Assembly (NCBI RefSeq): GCF_024436035.1
Contig: NZ_JANFNG010000001.1
Span: 451,689-515,688 of the forward strand
DNA length: 64,000 nucleotides
Origin: Streptomyces humicola
Lineage (GTDB): Bacteria; Actinomycetota; Actinomycetes; Streptomycetales; Streptomycetaceae
Direction: 5' to 3'
The position numbers and the translations under genes are program-made. The first letter of the stretch is position 1; each line of letters opens with the position of its first letter. The notes under the pieces were generated by a model that worked only from the letters and a program-made list of their open reading frames with translations, was not told the DNA's origin and did no database searches. This document shows, piece after piece, positions 42,173 through 51,133 of the stretch.

Positions 42173-43176
42173 GCCAGCTCCAGAACGAGCTTGCCGATGT
42201 TGTCGCCGCGGAAGAGCATCTGCAGCGTCTCCGGGAAGTCGTCCACGGTGCCCTTGACGAGGTGTTCCTTGACCTTGATGCGGCCCGCACCGATCCAGCC
42301 GGCGATCTCCTGCGCCGCCTCGGCATAGCGCTTGGCGTAGTCGAAGACCACGAAGCCCTCCATCCGCGCGCGCCGCACCAGCAGGGAGATGTAGTTGGAC
42401 GGGCCCTGGAACGGCGTCGCGTTGTTGTACTGGCTGATCGCGCCGCAGATCACCACGCGGGCGTGCATCGCCAGCCGGGTGAGCGCCGCGTCGAGGATCT
42501 CCCCTCCGACGTTGTCGAAGTAGACGTCGATGCCGTCCGGCGTCTGCTCGCGCAAGGCCCGTTTGACGCCTCCGGCCCGGTAGTCGACGGCCGCGTCGAA
42601 GCCCAGTTCATCGGTGAGCAGGGCGCACTTCTCCGGACCGCCGGCGATGCCCACGACCCGGCACCCCTTCACCTTGGCGATCTGCCCGGCCATCGTCCCG
42701 ACCGCACCCGCCGCGCCGGAGACGACGACGGTCTCGCCCTCCCTCAGCGCCCCGACGTCCAGCAGGCCGAAGTACGCGGTCATGCCCGGCATGCCCAGCG
42801 CGCCCAGGAACGTCGAGGGCGGGGCGAGCGACGTGTCGATCTTCATCGCTCCCTTGCCGTCGGAGACGACATGCTCCTGGACGCCGAAGGTGCCGACGAC
42901 GTGGTCACCAGGGTGGAAGCCGGGATGGTTCGAGGCGGTGACCTCGATCACCGACCCCGCCCGCATGACCTCGCCGATCCCGACGGGTGGGAGATAGGAG
43001 GGCCGGTCGTCGAGCCAGCCGCGCATCGCGGGGTCCAGCGAGATGAAGCGCGTACGGCCGGCGAACTGGCCTTCTCCTGGCTCCTGTGCGGGCTCTGCGA
43101 CGTGCTCCCAGTCCTCCGGTTCGACCTCACCCACGGGACGGGCTGTCAGGCGGATCTGGCGGTTGATCGCGGACAT
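42169..43176 (-). CDS. NADP-dependent oxidoreductase, CurA/LTB4-dehydrogenase-like MDR
   Basis: 335 residues (the second of two adjacent ATGs is chosen because AGGAGG then has better spacing). The MDR fold lacks catalytic zinc: FISLDPAMRGWLDD, LGMPGMTAYFGLLDVG, VSGAAGAVGTMAGQIAK as nucleotide-binding loop, YFDNVGGEILDA and QYNNATPFQGPSNY. Family members reduce the double bond of enones. It is first in an operon with the SDR at 41417. A TetR-type palindrome lies 34 bases before the start. Confidence 0.92.
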   Translation of the reverse strand: MSAINRQIRLTARPVGEVEPEDWEHVAEPAQEPGEGQFAGRTRFISLDPAMRGWLDDRPSYLPPVGIGEVMRAGSVIEVTASNHPGFHPGDHVVGTFGVQEHVVSDGKGAMKIDTSLAPPSTFLGALGMPGMTAYFGLLDVGALREGETVVVSGAAGAVGTMAGQIAKVKGCRVVGIAGGPEKCALLTDELGFDAAVDYRAGGVKRALREQTPDGIDVYFDNVGGEILDAALTRLAMHARVVICGAISQYNNATPFQGPSNYISLLVRRARMEGFVVFDYAKRYAEAAQEIAGWIGAGRIKVKEHLVKGTVDDFPETLQMLFRGDNIGKLVLELA

Positions 43177-43209
43177 CATGCCTCCTGTCGCTGGTGACAG
43201 GCAGCACCG

Positions 43210-43225
43210 TACCGACTAGTTGGTA
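43210..43225. promoter_or_regulatory. TetR-type operator ahead of the reductase/SDR operon
   Basis: TACCGACTAGTTGGTA is symmetric at 14 of 16 positions around CTAG and matches the common form of TetR-family operators in streptomycetes. No intact TetR gene is next to it. Confidence 0.65.
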
Positions 43226-43284
43226 TGGCCTGCTCGGTGATATGCACCACATCGCGCCCTCACGATCCGTCTGCCGCCGGGTCG

Positions 43285-44104
43285 TCAGAAGGCCGAGTAC
43301 GCAAGCCAGTGGTCGAGCAGCTTCCGGTCTCCGGAGACGTCGAGGGACGCATCGTCGCGCGACAGCCTGCCGTACAGCAGCAGGAGCAGATCCGCCGCCC
43401 CTCCCTGGACCGTCACCTGATCCCGAGCGTGTCCCTGGCGGGTGCCGGAATCCGCACCGGTATTCGTCCGCGGCTCGAGCCCGAAGCCGTCCCGGTTCAG
43501 CCGGACGTTCCACTGCTCGCCGGCGTGGCCTGCCTCGTCAGCGCAACGGAACGCGATGACCTCGCCGTTCCCTCGCAGTTTCGCCACACCCGGAGCGAAG
43601 AACCCGGCAGAGGGCAGGTTGACCAGGAACTCGTCCACACCGTCAGCGGCGAGCGCGGTGTCGATGCCGGACGGCAGGCCCAGCGCCCGCTCGGCGTCCG
43701 TGCGGTGCAGCAGCGTCTCGAAGAGCATCCGCCGCGCCCAGAACCGCGCATGCTGGTCGGGTCCCCAGGCCCACATACGCGCGTGCGGATCGGTGGCGCG
43801 CAGTACGGCCGAGACCTGGGCCACCCCCGAGTCAAGCCAGTCGGCGTAGGCGCTCTCGCGATCCGGCAGCCCCAACTCGACGTCCCGACTGCGCGGCGGC
43901 TCTTGGACGCGTCGGGTCAACAGAGCGCAACCACCGCTGCACCGCGCCGGTGTGCCTGACCAACTCGGCGAGCGTCCATCCCGGGCAGGACGGAACGGCG
44001 ATCGCCGGATCCATGCCCCTGACCACCTCGGGATACCGCACCGTCTCCCGTTCGATCGCCTCCCGGTAGACCTCGTACGGAAGTGGATGCTCCGGCCTGC
44101 TCAT
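43285..44104 (-). pseudogene. Mycothiol-dependent maleylpyruvate isomerase-family gene, frameshifted
   Basis: The N-terminal part starts at an ATG (44104) behind GGAGGAG and matches the MDMPI N-domain: YEVYREAIERETVRYPEVV, VPSCPGWTLAELVRHTGAVQRWL with the metal-ligand His. Around 43930 the frame breaks. The rest (LLTRRVQEPPRSRDVEL, then WAWGPDQHARFWARRM and the C-terminal DQVTVQGGAADLLLLLYGR) is in another frame. Removing one base near 43928-43932 restores a single protein of about 270 residues. Mutation or sequencing error cannot be separated from sequence alone. Confidence 0.85.
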
Positions 44105-44136
44105 CGACTCCTCCTGTCCCTGCCCCTGCGGGCCGA

Positions 44137-44290
44137 TCAGCCCTTGGGCAGTCTCGGACCTGGAGCGCGCTCAAAGTCAAGTGTGTCGGCCCGCGCGGCC
44201 TCAAGTGCGCAGTGCAGCCGCTCCGCACTCGTCCGGTAGCGCTCGAGGGACGCCGGCACGCACCAGTAGAGCCCAGGACCACGGGTGCGG
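44137..44290 (-). pseudogene. Possible unrecognised C-terminal gene remnant
   Basis: On the minus strand the last 45 or so codons before the stop at 44137 show coding bias (LYWCVPASLERYRTSAERLH, LEAARADTLDFERAPGP). Upstream in the same frame the bias disappears at about 44290. I recognise no family. It looks like the end of a lost gene beside the broken isomerase gene. Confidence 0.3.
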
Positions 44291-44670
44291 TGCTGCGGCG
44301 GCCTGTGACACTGGTCGGATCCGGCCGCTTTTGAACCAAATAAATTGCGATTCCCGATTAATCCGGGATTATGATCCCTTCCTGCTCCATACCGGACAGA
44401 ATCACGTGTGAGCCGTGCCATATGACAGAGTTCACTTACGGTCCCGTTTAGTTGGATCGGGAATCCTCGTGACCTGGAGCTCGCCCGCGCGCACCACATC
44501 GGAAGCCGATCCGGTTGCCGCACTCCAACGAATATGAATAGTAGTCGGCGGATTGTCAGGATTTTTATGGCCCGCTAGACATTGCCTGCCGCAGGGCGCC
44601 GCGAATGGAAGCGCGGCGCTCACCTTGTACCGGTGACCGCGGCAAGGTAATCGGAAAGGTCGGCTCGGCC
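44291..44670. other. AT-richer leader region of the SLT gene
   Basis: From about 44330 to 44575 the DNA is clearly less GC-rich than its surroundings, with the symmetric core GATTAATC at 44357-44364 flanked by CCC/GGG. The region probably contains the promoter and regulatory sites of the transglycosylase gene. I looked for a c-di-AMP (ydaO) riboswitch, common before such genes, and did not find its conserved blocks. Confidence 0.5.
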
Positions 44671-45492
44671 ATGGCCAGACACGCCCGTACTCGCTTCACC
44701 CGAAAGCAAAGAATCTCCGCGATCGCTGTTGTCACGGCCGGAGCGGCGGCCCTGGCGTTCGCCTCATTGCAGGAGCCGTCGGCGGTCGCGCAGAACGCCG
44801 CCAAGGGCGTGCAGCACCGGCAGAGCGCGAGCCCGGCCACGGCGCTGGACGCGATGGCCCTGCCGGTGAACGGCGCCACCCCCGAGCAGGCAAACATCTC
44901 ACGGCAGTTGACCGCAGCGGTCCAGCGCGCCCAGGCCCAAGCTCAGGCCGAGGCTCAGGCCCAGCGTCGGGCGGAAGCCGCCAGGGAGGCTCGGCGGCGA
45001 CGGCGGGAGGCTGCCGAGCGGGCCGCGGAACTGGCTGCGAAGCAGGCGGCACAGCGGGCCGAGGTGGCCCGGCAGGCCGCAACCCCGTTGCCCGCGCCGA
45101 CGCCCATCGCCGCCGCGCCGGTCGCGGCGCAGGCCCCGGTGCCGGCCCCGAGTGCGGCACCGGTCACGTACGCCGACAACCTTGACGGCTGGATCGAGCA
45201 CGCGCTGGCGATCATGCAGCAGAACGGTATTCCCGGTACGTACGACGGCATTTACCGCAACATCATGCGCGAGTCGAGCGGCAATCCGGACGCCGTCAAC
45301 AACTGGGACTCCAACGCGGCGGCAGGTACCCCTTCCGAGGGCCTGCTCCAGGTGATCCAGCCGACCTTCGACGCCTATCACGTGGCCGGGACGTCGTGGA
45401 ACATCACCGACCCGGTGGCAAACATCGTTGCCGCGTGCAACTATGCGGCGCACAAATACGGTTCGATCGACAACGTGTATTCGGCGTACTGA
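44671..45492 (+). CDS. Secreted lytic transglycosylase (SLT domain)
   Basis: 273 residues from the ATG at 44671 (AAGG upstream; an ATG at 44605 is in frame). A signal peptide or anchor (about 10-35, ISAIAVVTAGAAALAFASL) is followed by an Ala/Gln/Arg/Glu coiled-coil region (about 65-130, QAQAQAEAQAQRRAEAA) and a Pro/Ala linker. The C-terminal SLT domain (about 165-273) contains YRNIMRESSGNPDAVN with the catalytic Glu, NSNAAAGTPSEGLLQVIQPTF-like sequence and NIVAACNYAAHKYG. It cleaves peptidoglycan glycan strands, supporting growth or spore germination. Confidence 0.9.
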   Translation: MARHARTRFTRKQRISAIAVVTAGAAALAFASLQEPSAVAQNAAKGVQHRQSASPATALDAMALPVNGATPEQANISRQLTAAVQRAQAQAQAEAQAQRRAEAAREARRRRREAAERAAELAAKQAAQRAEVARQAATPLPAPTPIAAAPVAAQAPVPAPSAAPVTYADNLDGWIEHALAIMQQNGIPGTYDGIYRNIMRESSGNPDAVNNWDSNAAAGTPSEGLLQVIQPTFDAYHVAGTSWNITDPVANIVAACNYAAHKYGSIDNVYSAY

Positions 45493-45512
45493 CAGTGCCG
45501 GTCCGCCGGTCG

Positions 45513-46682
45513 TCAGGCGCCACCTAGGGCGGATGCCCGGGGGTCTTCGCGGTCCGGGTATTCGCGCAAGCGCAGGGCGAGGGCCGCGATGTCGTCGTTG
45601 AGTCCTCCGCTGCTGTACCGGACGAGGTCCCGGTGAAGCCTGTCCAGCAGCTCGCGGGGCGGTACCGAGGTCTGTTGCTGCATCCAGTCCGGTAGCGGGA
45701 AGAAGTCGCCGCTGTGGTTGCGGGTCTCGGTGACGCCGTCGGTGTAGAGAAGCAGCCGGTCGCCGGTGGTGAAGGCGACGCTATCGATGCTGTAGCGGTC
45801 GCCGATGAGTGCCGCGAGGTTGAGAAGCGGCGAGGGGGCAGTGGGCCGCAGGACGCGAAGCTCCCTGTGGTGCATGAGCAGTGGCGGGGGATGTCCGCAG
45901 TTGAGGATTCTGATGCGACCGCTGCCGTGCGGGATCTCGGCGAGCAGGGCGGTGGCGAAGCGCTCCGGCAGGTCATGCGCGGGGAACGAGGCGCTGTAGC
46001 GGGTGATGCTGGCCTCGAGGCGCCGGGCGATGCCGCTCAGGTCGGGCTGGTCGTAAGCGGCCTCTCTGAAGGAGTTGACCACCGCCGAGGCCGCCGCCAC
46101 CGCAGACAGCCCTTTGCCTCGCACATCGCCGATGAGCAGCCGCACCCCGTAGGGCGTGTCGACCGCCTCGTAGAAGTCGCCGCCGATGCGGGCCTGCGCT
46201 GCGGCTGCCAGATACAGCGACTCGATCTCGACGCATCCGACACGGCGGGGGATGGGGCGCAAGAGCACACGCTGCGCGGCGTCTGCGACGAGCCGGACCT
46301 GGAGGAGGGTCTGCTCGCGCTGGAGGCGGACATAGCTTGCGTACGCGGCGGCGCCGGTGCCTGCCACGATGGCCGCGGCCGTCCACCATGTCCCCAGGTC
46401 CGGGTAGACGATGCCGAGGCCGATCATGATCGCAAGGCAGACCATCCCCAGCAGAACGGTGGGCAGCACGGGCCACACGGAGGCGGCGACGGCCGGTGCG
46501 ACAGGCAGCATGCGGCTGAAGGCGACATCCCTCGGCGTGGCGAACGCCAGGCCGGCGATGACGGCGGTCAGGACCATCGGCGACAGCAGGACGGCTTCCC
46601 ACCGGCCTCCGGGAGAACGACGGCGCCGTAGCCGTGCGGTCCTGATCACAAAGCACAGCATATAGATACAAAACCGACACAT
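45513..46682 (-). CDS. Membrane-bound PP2C/SpoIIE-type Ser/Thr phosphatase
   Basis: About 389 residues. Three or four hydrophobic segments (about 30-115) precede a short coiled region (QREQTLLQVRLVADAAQRVLL) and the SpoIIE domain (about 150-385): ARIGGDFYEAVDTPYG, IGDVRGKGLSA, ILNCGHPPPLL, LLYTDGVTETRN, DDIAALALR. The Asp residues binding Mn2+ are present. Such phosphatases act on anti-anti-sigma factors in the general stress network. The start is uncertain: 46682 has only a weak GCAGG; an internal ATG at 46661 is possible. Confidence 0.9.
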   Translation of the reverse strand: MCRFCIYMLCFVIRTARLRRRRSPGGRWEAVLLSPMVLTAVIAGLAFATPRDVAFSRMLPVAPAVAASVWPVLPTVLLGMVCLAIMIGLGIVYPDLGTWWTAAAIVAGTGAAAYASYVRLQREQTLLQVRLVADAAQRVLLRPIPRRVGCVEIESLYLAAAAQARIGGDFYEAVDTPYGVRLLIGDVRGKGLSAVAAASAVVNSFREAAYDQPDLSGIARRLEASITRYSASFPAHDLPERFATALLAEIPHGSGRIRILNCGHPPPLLMHHRELRVLRPTAPSPLLNLAALIGDRYSIDSVAFTTGDRLLLYTDGVTETRNHSGDFFPLPDWMQQQTSVPPRELLDRLHRDLVRYSSGGLNDDIAALALRLREYPDREDPRASALGGA

Positions 46683-46801
46683 ACCTGCGGTGACCGGAGC
46701 CCGTCCTGCCCGCGCCGGGGGATCGGCTGACGAGTGAAAGTGGCGGACGCGATGGCGACGGAGCGCGGTGAACGCACATCCCGCGCGTTCACCGGGTCGG
46801 A

Positions 46802-47935
46802 TCACGCTGCCACGCGCGCGCCGGCGTCGTGGTGAATCGGTGTCCGCGAGCCGGTCAGCGGAAGGCCCGTACCACCGTGCCGCGCCGCGACGATCTCGGC
46901 CGCGATGGACACGGCGGTCTCCTCGGGCGTACGGGCGCCGAGGTCGAGGCCGATGGGGGAGTGGAGCCGGGCAAGCTCGGGTTCGGTGACACCGGCCTCG
47001 CGGAGGCTGAGGTTGCGCTCCTCATGGGTGCGGCGCGAGCCCATCGCGCCGACGAACGCCACCGGCAGCCGCAGAGCCGCCTGCAGCAGGGGGATGTCGA
47101 ACTTGACGTCGTGGGTGAGCACGCACAGGACCGTTCGGCTGTCGGTACGCGTGTGCTGGAGGTAGCGGTGCGGCCAGTCGACCACGATCTCGTCGGCCTC
47201 GGGGAAGCGGGCCCTTGTGGCGAAGACGGGGCGGGCGTCGCACACGGTCACGTGGTAACCAAGGAGCTTGCCCATCCGCACCAGCGCCGCGGCGAAGTCG
47301 ATGGCACCGAAGACGATCATGCGGGGCGGGGGCACGCTCGACTCGACGAACAGCGTCAGGGGGGTCCCGCAGTGCGATCCGCTCTCCGAGACCTCGAACG
47401 TGCCGGTGCGTCCCGCGGCCAGCAGACCGCGGGACTCGGCCAGCACCGTCCGGTCCAGCTCCGGATGCCCGCCGAGTCCGCCCTCATGCGATCCGTCGGC
47501 CCGCACGAGCAGAGCCCTGCCCAGCAGTTCGGCGGGGCCCCGGGACACCCGGGCGAGCGCCGCCGCCTCTCCTCGGGCGGCGGCCGGCAGCGCCGCCACG
47601 AACACATTCCCGCCCGGCGCGTCCGCGGCCACCGGCGTGACCAGGACGTCGATGACTCCGCCGCAGGTGAGCCCTACCGCGAAGGCGTCCTCGGCGCTGT
47701 AGCCGAAGCGTTCGAGCACCGTCGTGCGGTCCTGGAGCGCCCGGGCGCACAGGTCGTACACCGCCGCTTCCACACAGCCGCCGGAGACCGAGCCGATGGC
47801 CTCGCCGTGGCTGTCGACGGCAAGAGCGGCGCCGGGACTGCGCGGCGCGCTGCCGCCGACGGCCACGACGGTGGCGACGGCGAACTCCCGGCCCTGCTCG
47901 ATCCATGCCGTCAACTCGTCGGCGATGTCCAGCAT
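46802..47935 (-). CDS. XdhC/CoxI-family molybdoenzyme maturation protein
   Basis: 377 residues, start behind GAGGAGACC. The XdhC N-domain (about 10-85: ATVVAVGGSAPRSPGAALAV, GSVSGGCVEAAV) is joined to a C-terminal Rossmann domain (about 195-350: MIVFGAIDFAAALVRMGKLLGY and AFVGAMGSRRTHEER). XdhC-type proteins bind molybdenum cofactor, promote its sulfuration and insert it into xanthine-dehydrogenase-like enzymes. It is the last gene of the four-gene operon, corresponding to paoD of the E. coli aldehyde oxidoreductase operon. Confidence 0.93.
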   Translation of the reverse strand: MLDIADELTAWIEQGREFAVATVVAVGGSAPRSPGAALAVDSHGEAIGSVSGGCVEAAVYDLCARALQDRTTVLERFGYSAEDAFAVGLTCGGVIDVLVTPVAADAPGGNVFVAALPAAARGEAAALARVSRGPAELLGRALLVRADGSHEGGLGGHPELDRTVLAESRGLLAAGRTGTFEVSESGSHCGTPLTLFVESSVPPPRMIVFGAIDFAAALVRMGKLLGYHVTVCDARPVFATRARFPEADEIVVDWPHRYLQHTRTDSRTVLCVLTHDVKFDIPLLQAALRLPVAFVGAMGSRRTHEERNLSLREAGVTEPELARLHSPIGLDLGARTPEETAVSIAAEIVAARHGGTGLPLTGSRTPIHHDAGARVAA

Positions 47936-48005
47936 CTCGGTCTCCTCGTGGTCGCGGGCCGGTCGTGGGGCGGGACGTGGGCCGATCCCGGGGCGCCGGT
48001 GCGGC

Positions 48006-50147
48006 TCACCCCGCCCCGCCCGTCCCGCCAACGGCCAGGAGCACCCGGTCGGGCCGGATCGGCAGATGCCGGTGGCGGACACCGGTCGCATGCCAGACCG
48101 CGTTGGCGATGGCCGCCGCGGCTCCCACGATCCCGATCTCGCCGATCCCCTTGATGCCGATCGGATCGTCGTTGTCCGTGTCGTCCACCCAGTCCGCCTC
48201 GATCAGCGGTACATCGGCGTTCGCGGCAAAGTGATAGCCTGCCAGGTCGGCGCCGACAAGGGCCCCCGAAGCCTGGTCCCGGACCGCCTCCTCGTGCAGC
48301 GCCATGGAAAGACCCCAGGTCATTCCGCCGATGAACTGGCTGCGCGCGGTCAGCGGGTTGACGATCCGGCCGGCGGCGAAGATGCCGAGCATCCGCCGTA
48401 CGCGCACCTCACCGCTGGAGACGTCCACGGCGACCTCGGCGAACTGCGCCCCGAAGGAGTGCCGTTCCCGCATCGCCAGCGCACCGACGGCCTCGGTGGT
48501 GTCCGACCGTACCGTGATCCCCTCCGGCGGGATGCCACCGCCGAGGGCGAGGCGCTCCCGCAGCTCGCCCGCCGCAGTGGTGATCGCCCAGGCCCAGGAA
48601 CGCGTGCCCATCGAGCCGCCGGCGACCATCGCCTGACCGAAGTCGCTGTCCGCGATCCGCATCCGGATGTGCTCCGGTGCCACGTGCAGCGCGTCGGCGG
48701 CGATCAGCGTCAGCGCGGTCCGTGCCCCGGTCCCGACGTCCGCCGCGGTGATCCGTACGGTGAAGGTGCCATCCGCCTCCGCCGTCACGGCCGCGGTGGA
48801 CGGGGCGACCCCCGAGGGGAACGTGGCTGCCGCCGTACCCGTCCCGAGCAGCCAGCGCCCCTCGCGGCGCAGGCCGGGACGCGGATCCCGGTCCGCCCAG
48901 CCGAACCTGCGGGCGCCCTCCCGGAAGCAGGCGAGCAGATTGCGGCTGCTGAACGGCAGCCCGGAGACGGGACCGCGGTCGGGTTCGTTGCGTTCGCGCA
49001 GCGCGATGGGGTCCATGCCGCACTTCTCGGCGAGTTCGTCGAGCGCGGACTCCAGCGCGAACGAGCCCGGGGCCTCGCCCGGAGCGCGCATCCAGGTCGG
49101 TGTGGGCACATCGAGTGCCACGACCCGGTCGACGGTGTGGTGTGCGTCGGCGTCGTACATCACCCGCCCGTACGCGGCACTGCGCTCGACGAATTCATGA
49201 ACGGTGGAGGTCAGGTTCTGCGCCTGGTGGTCGACGGCGCGCAACCGCCCGTCGGCGTCCGCGCCGAGCCTGACCCGCTGCGCCGTGGGGCTCCGGTAGC
49301 CGACGAGCGAGAACATCTGACGGCGAGTCAGGACAACACGGACCGGGCGGTGGAGGACGGTCGCCGCCATCACGGCGCACACCTGGTGCGGGCGGACCCC
49401 CTTGGACCCGAAGGCGCCGCCGACGTGCTCGGACCGCACCCGTACCGAGGCCGGATCGAGGGAGAACAGCTGCGCCAGGTCCTCCGCCACCCACCGGCTG
49501 CCCTGATTGGAGTCGACGACCTCGAGGCGGCCGCCGTCCCAGTGCGCCATCGCCGCGTGTGGCTCCAGCGAGGTGTGGTGCTCTTCCGGCGTGGTGTACT
49601 CCGCGTCCACGACGACGGCGGAGGCGGCGAGTTCGGCCTCCACGTCGCCCTTGCGGGTCTCCGCCTGCAGCCTGGGGGAGCTCTCCGGCGTGTACGTACC
49701 GGGGCGGCCGGCAGAGAAGGCCACGTCGTGCGGTTCATCGTCGTACCGGACCACCAGCGCTGCGGCGGCCTCCCTGGCCTGCTCGGAGGTCTCGGCCACG
49801 ACCAGCGCCACCGGCCAGCCCGCACAGGGCACGCGGTCGTGCTGGAAGACCGCGACGGTCGGGTCGGGCCGACCGAGCAGGCCCGTGTAGTCCGTGGTTA
49901 CGCGCGGTGCGTTCCCGTGGTGCAGGACGGCGAGGATGCCGGGCATCGACATGACCGGGCCGGATTCCACGGAGCGGATACGGCCGCGGGCGATGGTGGA
50001 CAACACCAGCCAGCCGTGGGCGAGTTCGGCGAAGGGGATCTCGCCGGCATAGCGGGCCGCTCCAGTGACCTTGGCCCTGCCCTCCACGCGGGTGTGCCCG
50101 GTGCCGACGGCCGCCGCCGTTGCGGTGGTTCCCGTCATCGTGGTCAT
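48006..50147 (-). CDS. Molybdenum-binding subunit of a PaoC/YagR-type aldehyde oxidoreductase
   Basis: 713 residues of the xanthine oxidase large-subunit family: GHTRVEGRAKVTGAARYAGEI, the substrate-channel segment EPHAAMAHW, GGAFGSKGVRPHQVCAVMAA (in part), RAPGEAPGSFALESALDELA, and near the C-terminus KGIGEIGIVGAAAAIANAV with the catalytic Glu of GxGE. It oxidises aldehydes or N-heterocycles at a Mo-pterin site. It overlaps the FAD-subunit gene by ATGA and is followed by the XdhC gene. The PaoABC-like subunit composition favours aldehydes as substrates. Confidence 0.95.
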   Translation of the reverse strand: MTTMTGTTATAAAVGTGHTRVEGRAKVTGAARYAGEIPFAELAHGWLVLSTIARGRIRSVESGPVMSMPGILAVLHHGNAPRVTTDYTGLLGRPDPTVAVFQHDRVPCAGWPVALVVAETSEQAREAAAALVVRYDDEPHDVAFSAGRPGTYTPESSPRLQAETRKGDVEAELAASAVVVDAEYTTPEEHHTSLEPHAAMAHWDGGRLEVVDSNQGSRWVAEDLAQLFSLDPASVRVRSEHVGGAFGSKGVRPHQVCAVMAATVLHRPVRVVLTRRQMFSLVGYRSPTAQRVRLGADADGRLRAVDHQAQNLTSTVHEFVERSAAYGRVMYDADAHHTVDRVVALDVPTPTWMRAPGEAPGSFALESALDELAEKCGMDPIALRERNEPDRGPVSGLPFSSRNLLACFREGARRFGWADRDPRPGLRREGRWLLGTGTAAATFPSGVAPSTAAVTAEADGTFTVRITAADVGTGARTALTLIAADALHVAPEHIRMRIADSDFGQAMVAGGSMGTRSWAWAITTAAGELRERLALGGGIPPEGITVRSDTTEAVGALAMRERHSFGAQFAEVAVDVSSGEVRVRRMLGIFAAGRIVNPLTARSQFIGGMTWGLSMALHEEAVRDQASGALVGADLAGYHFAANADVPLIEADWVDDTDNDDPIGIKGIGEIGIVGAAAAIANAVWHATGVRHRHLPIRPDRVLLAVGGTGGAG

Positions 50148-51133
50148 CGGGCGGCCTCCTCGGCGAGCTCGGTCAGCATGGCGACGACGAGGTTCCGCAC
50201 CAGCGCCACCTTGTACCGGTTGTGGGGCAGCACCTCGGCGGCTGCCAGTTCGGTGTCCGCGGCGTCGGCGAACGCATGGGGGGTCGCGGGTCCCCCGGTC
50301 AGCACCCGCTCGGCTTCCCGGGCCCGCCACGGCCGGGACGCGACCGCCCCGAAGGCGAGGCGGACCTCGCGGACGGCTCCGTCCCGGACGTCGAGGGCGG
50401 CGGCGACCGAGCCGATGGCGAATGCGTACGACGCGCGCTCGCGCACCTTGCGATAGCGGGAGTCGGCGGCGACCGGTGCCGGCGGCAGGGTGATGCCGGT
50501 GATCAGGGCGCCGGACGGCAGCGCGGTCTCCAGGTGCGGGGTGTCGCCCACCGGCAGGTAGAACTCCGCGAGCGGCAACTCGCCCGGTCCGTCGGCGGTT
50601 TCGTAATGGACGACGGCGTCGAAGGCGGCCAGCGCCACCGACATGTCCGAGGGGTGGACGGCCACACAGTGCTCGGAGGCGCCGAGGATCGCGTGGTTGC
50701 GGTGCTCGCCCTTGATGGCGGGGCAGCCACTGCCGGGGATCCGCTTGTTGCACGGCTGTGAGGAGTCCGTGAAGTAGCCGCAGCGCGTGCGCTGGAGCAG
50801 GTTCCCGCCGACCGTGGCCATGTTGCGCAGCTGGCCTGAGGCGCCGGCGAGCACGGCCTGCGCCAACGCCGGGTAACGGCGGCGCACTTCGGGATGGGCG
50901 GCGAGATCGCTATTGGTGACGGTCGCCCCGATGCGCAGGCCCCCGCTGTCCGTGGCCTCGATCCGGTCGAGCGGGAGTTCACGCACGTCGACCAGGAGCG
51001 CGGGCCTGTCCACGCCGGTCTTCATCAGATCGACGAGATTGGTGCCGCCCCCGAGGTAACGCGCCTCGGGATCGGCGCCGAAGGCGAGCGCATCCGGGAC
51101 GTCGAACACGCGCTGATAACCGAATTCCCTCAT
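50144..51133 (-). CDS. FAD-binding subunit of a PaoB/YagS-type aldehyde oxidoreductase
   Basis: 329 residues with the CO-dehydrogenase-flavoprotein FAD loops RYLGGGTNLVDLMKTGV and ATVGGNLLQRTRCGYF. The Cys-containing insert RCGYFTDSSQPCNKRIPGSGC matches the extra [4Fe-4S] cluster site of PaoB, absent from classical xanthine dehydrogenases. It transfers electrons between the Mo site and acceptor. The ATG follows GGAGGGAG. It overlaps both neighbours by four bases. Confidence 0.95.
   Translation of the reverse strand: MREFGYQRVFDVPDALAFGADPEARYLGGGTNLVDLMKTGVDRPALLVDVRELPLDRIEATDSGGLRIGATVTNSDLAAHPEVRRRYPALAQAVLAGASGQLRNMATVGGNLLQRTRCGYFTDSSQPCNKRIPGSGCPAIKGEHRNHAILGASEHCVAVHPSDMSVALAAFDAVVHYETADGPGELPLAEFYLPVGDTPHLETALPSGALITGITLPPAPVAADSRYRKVRERASYAFAIGSVAAALDVRDGAVREVRLAFGAVASRPWRAREAERVLTGGPATPHAFADAADTELAAAEVLPHNRYKVALVRNLVVAMLTELAEEAAR

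Noticed and set aside
44290-44670. Possible c-di-AMP (ydaO) riboswitch before the SLT gene
   Set aside because: The region is in the right place but lacks the conserved G-rich and GAA-type blocks of that riboswitch.
45714-50761. Long plus-strand frames opposite the phosphatase, XdhC and molybdoenzyme genes
   Set aside because: The minus-strand genes carry complete catalytic and cofactor motifs, start-stop coupling and ribosome binding sites; the plus frames do not.
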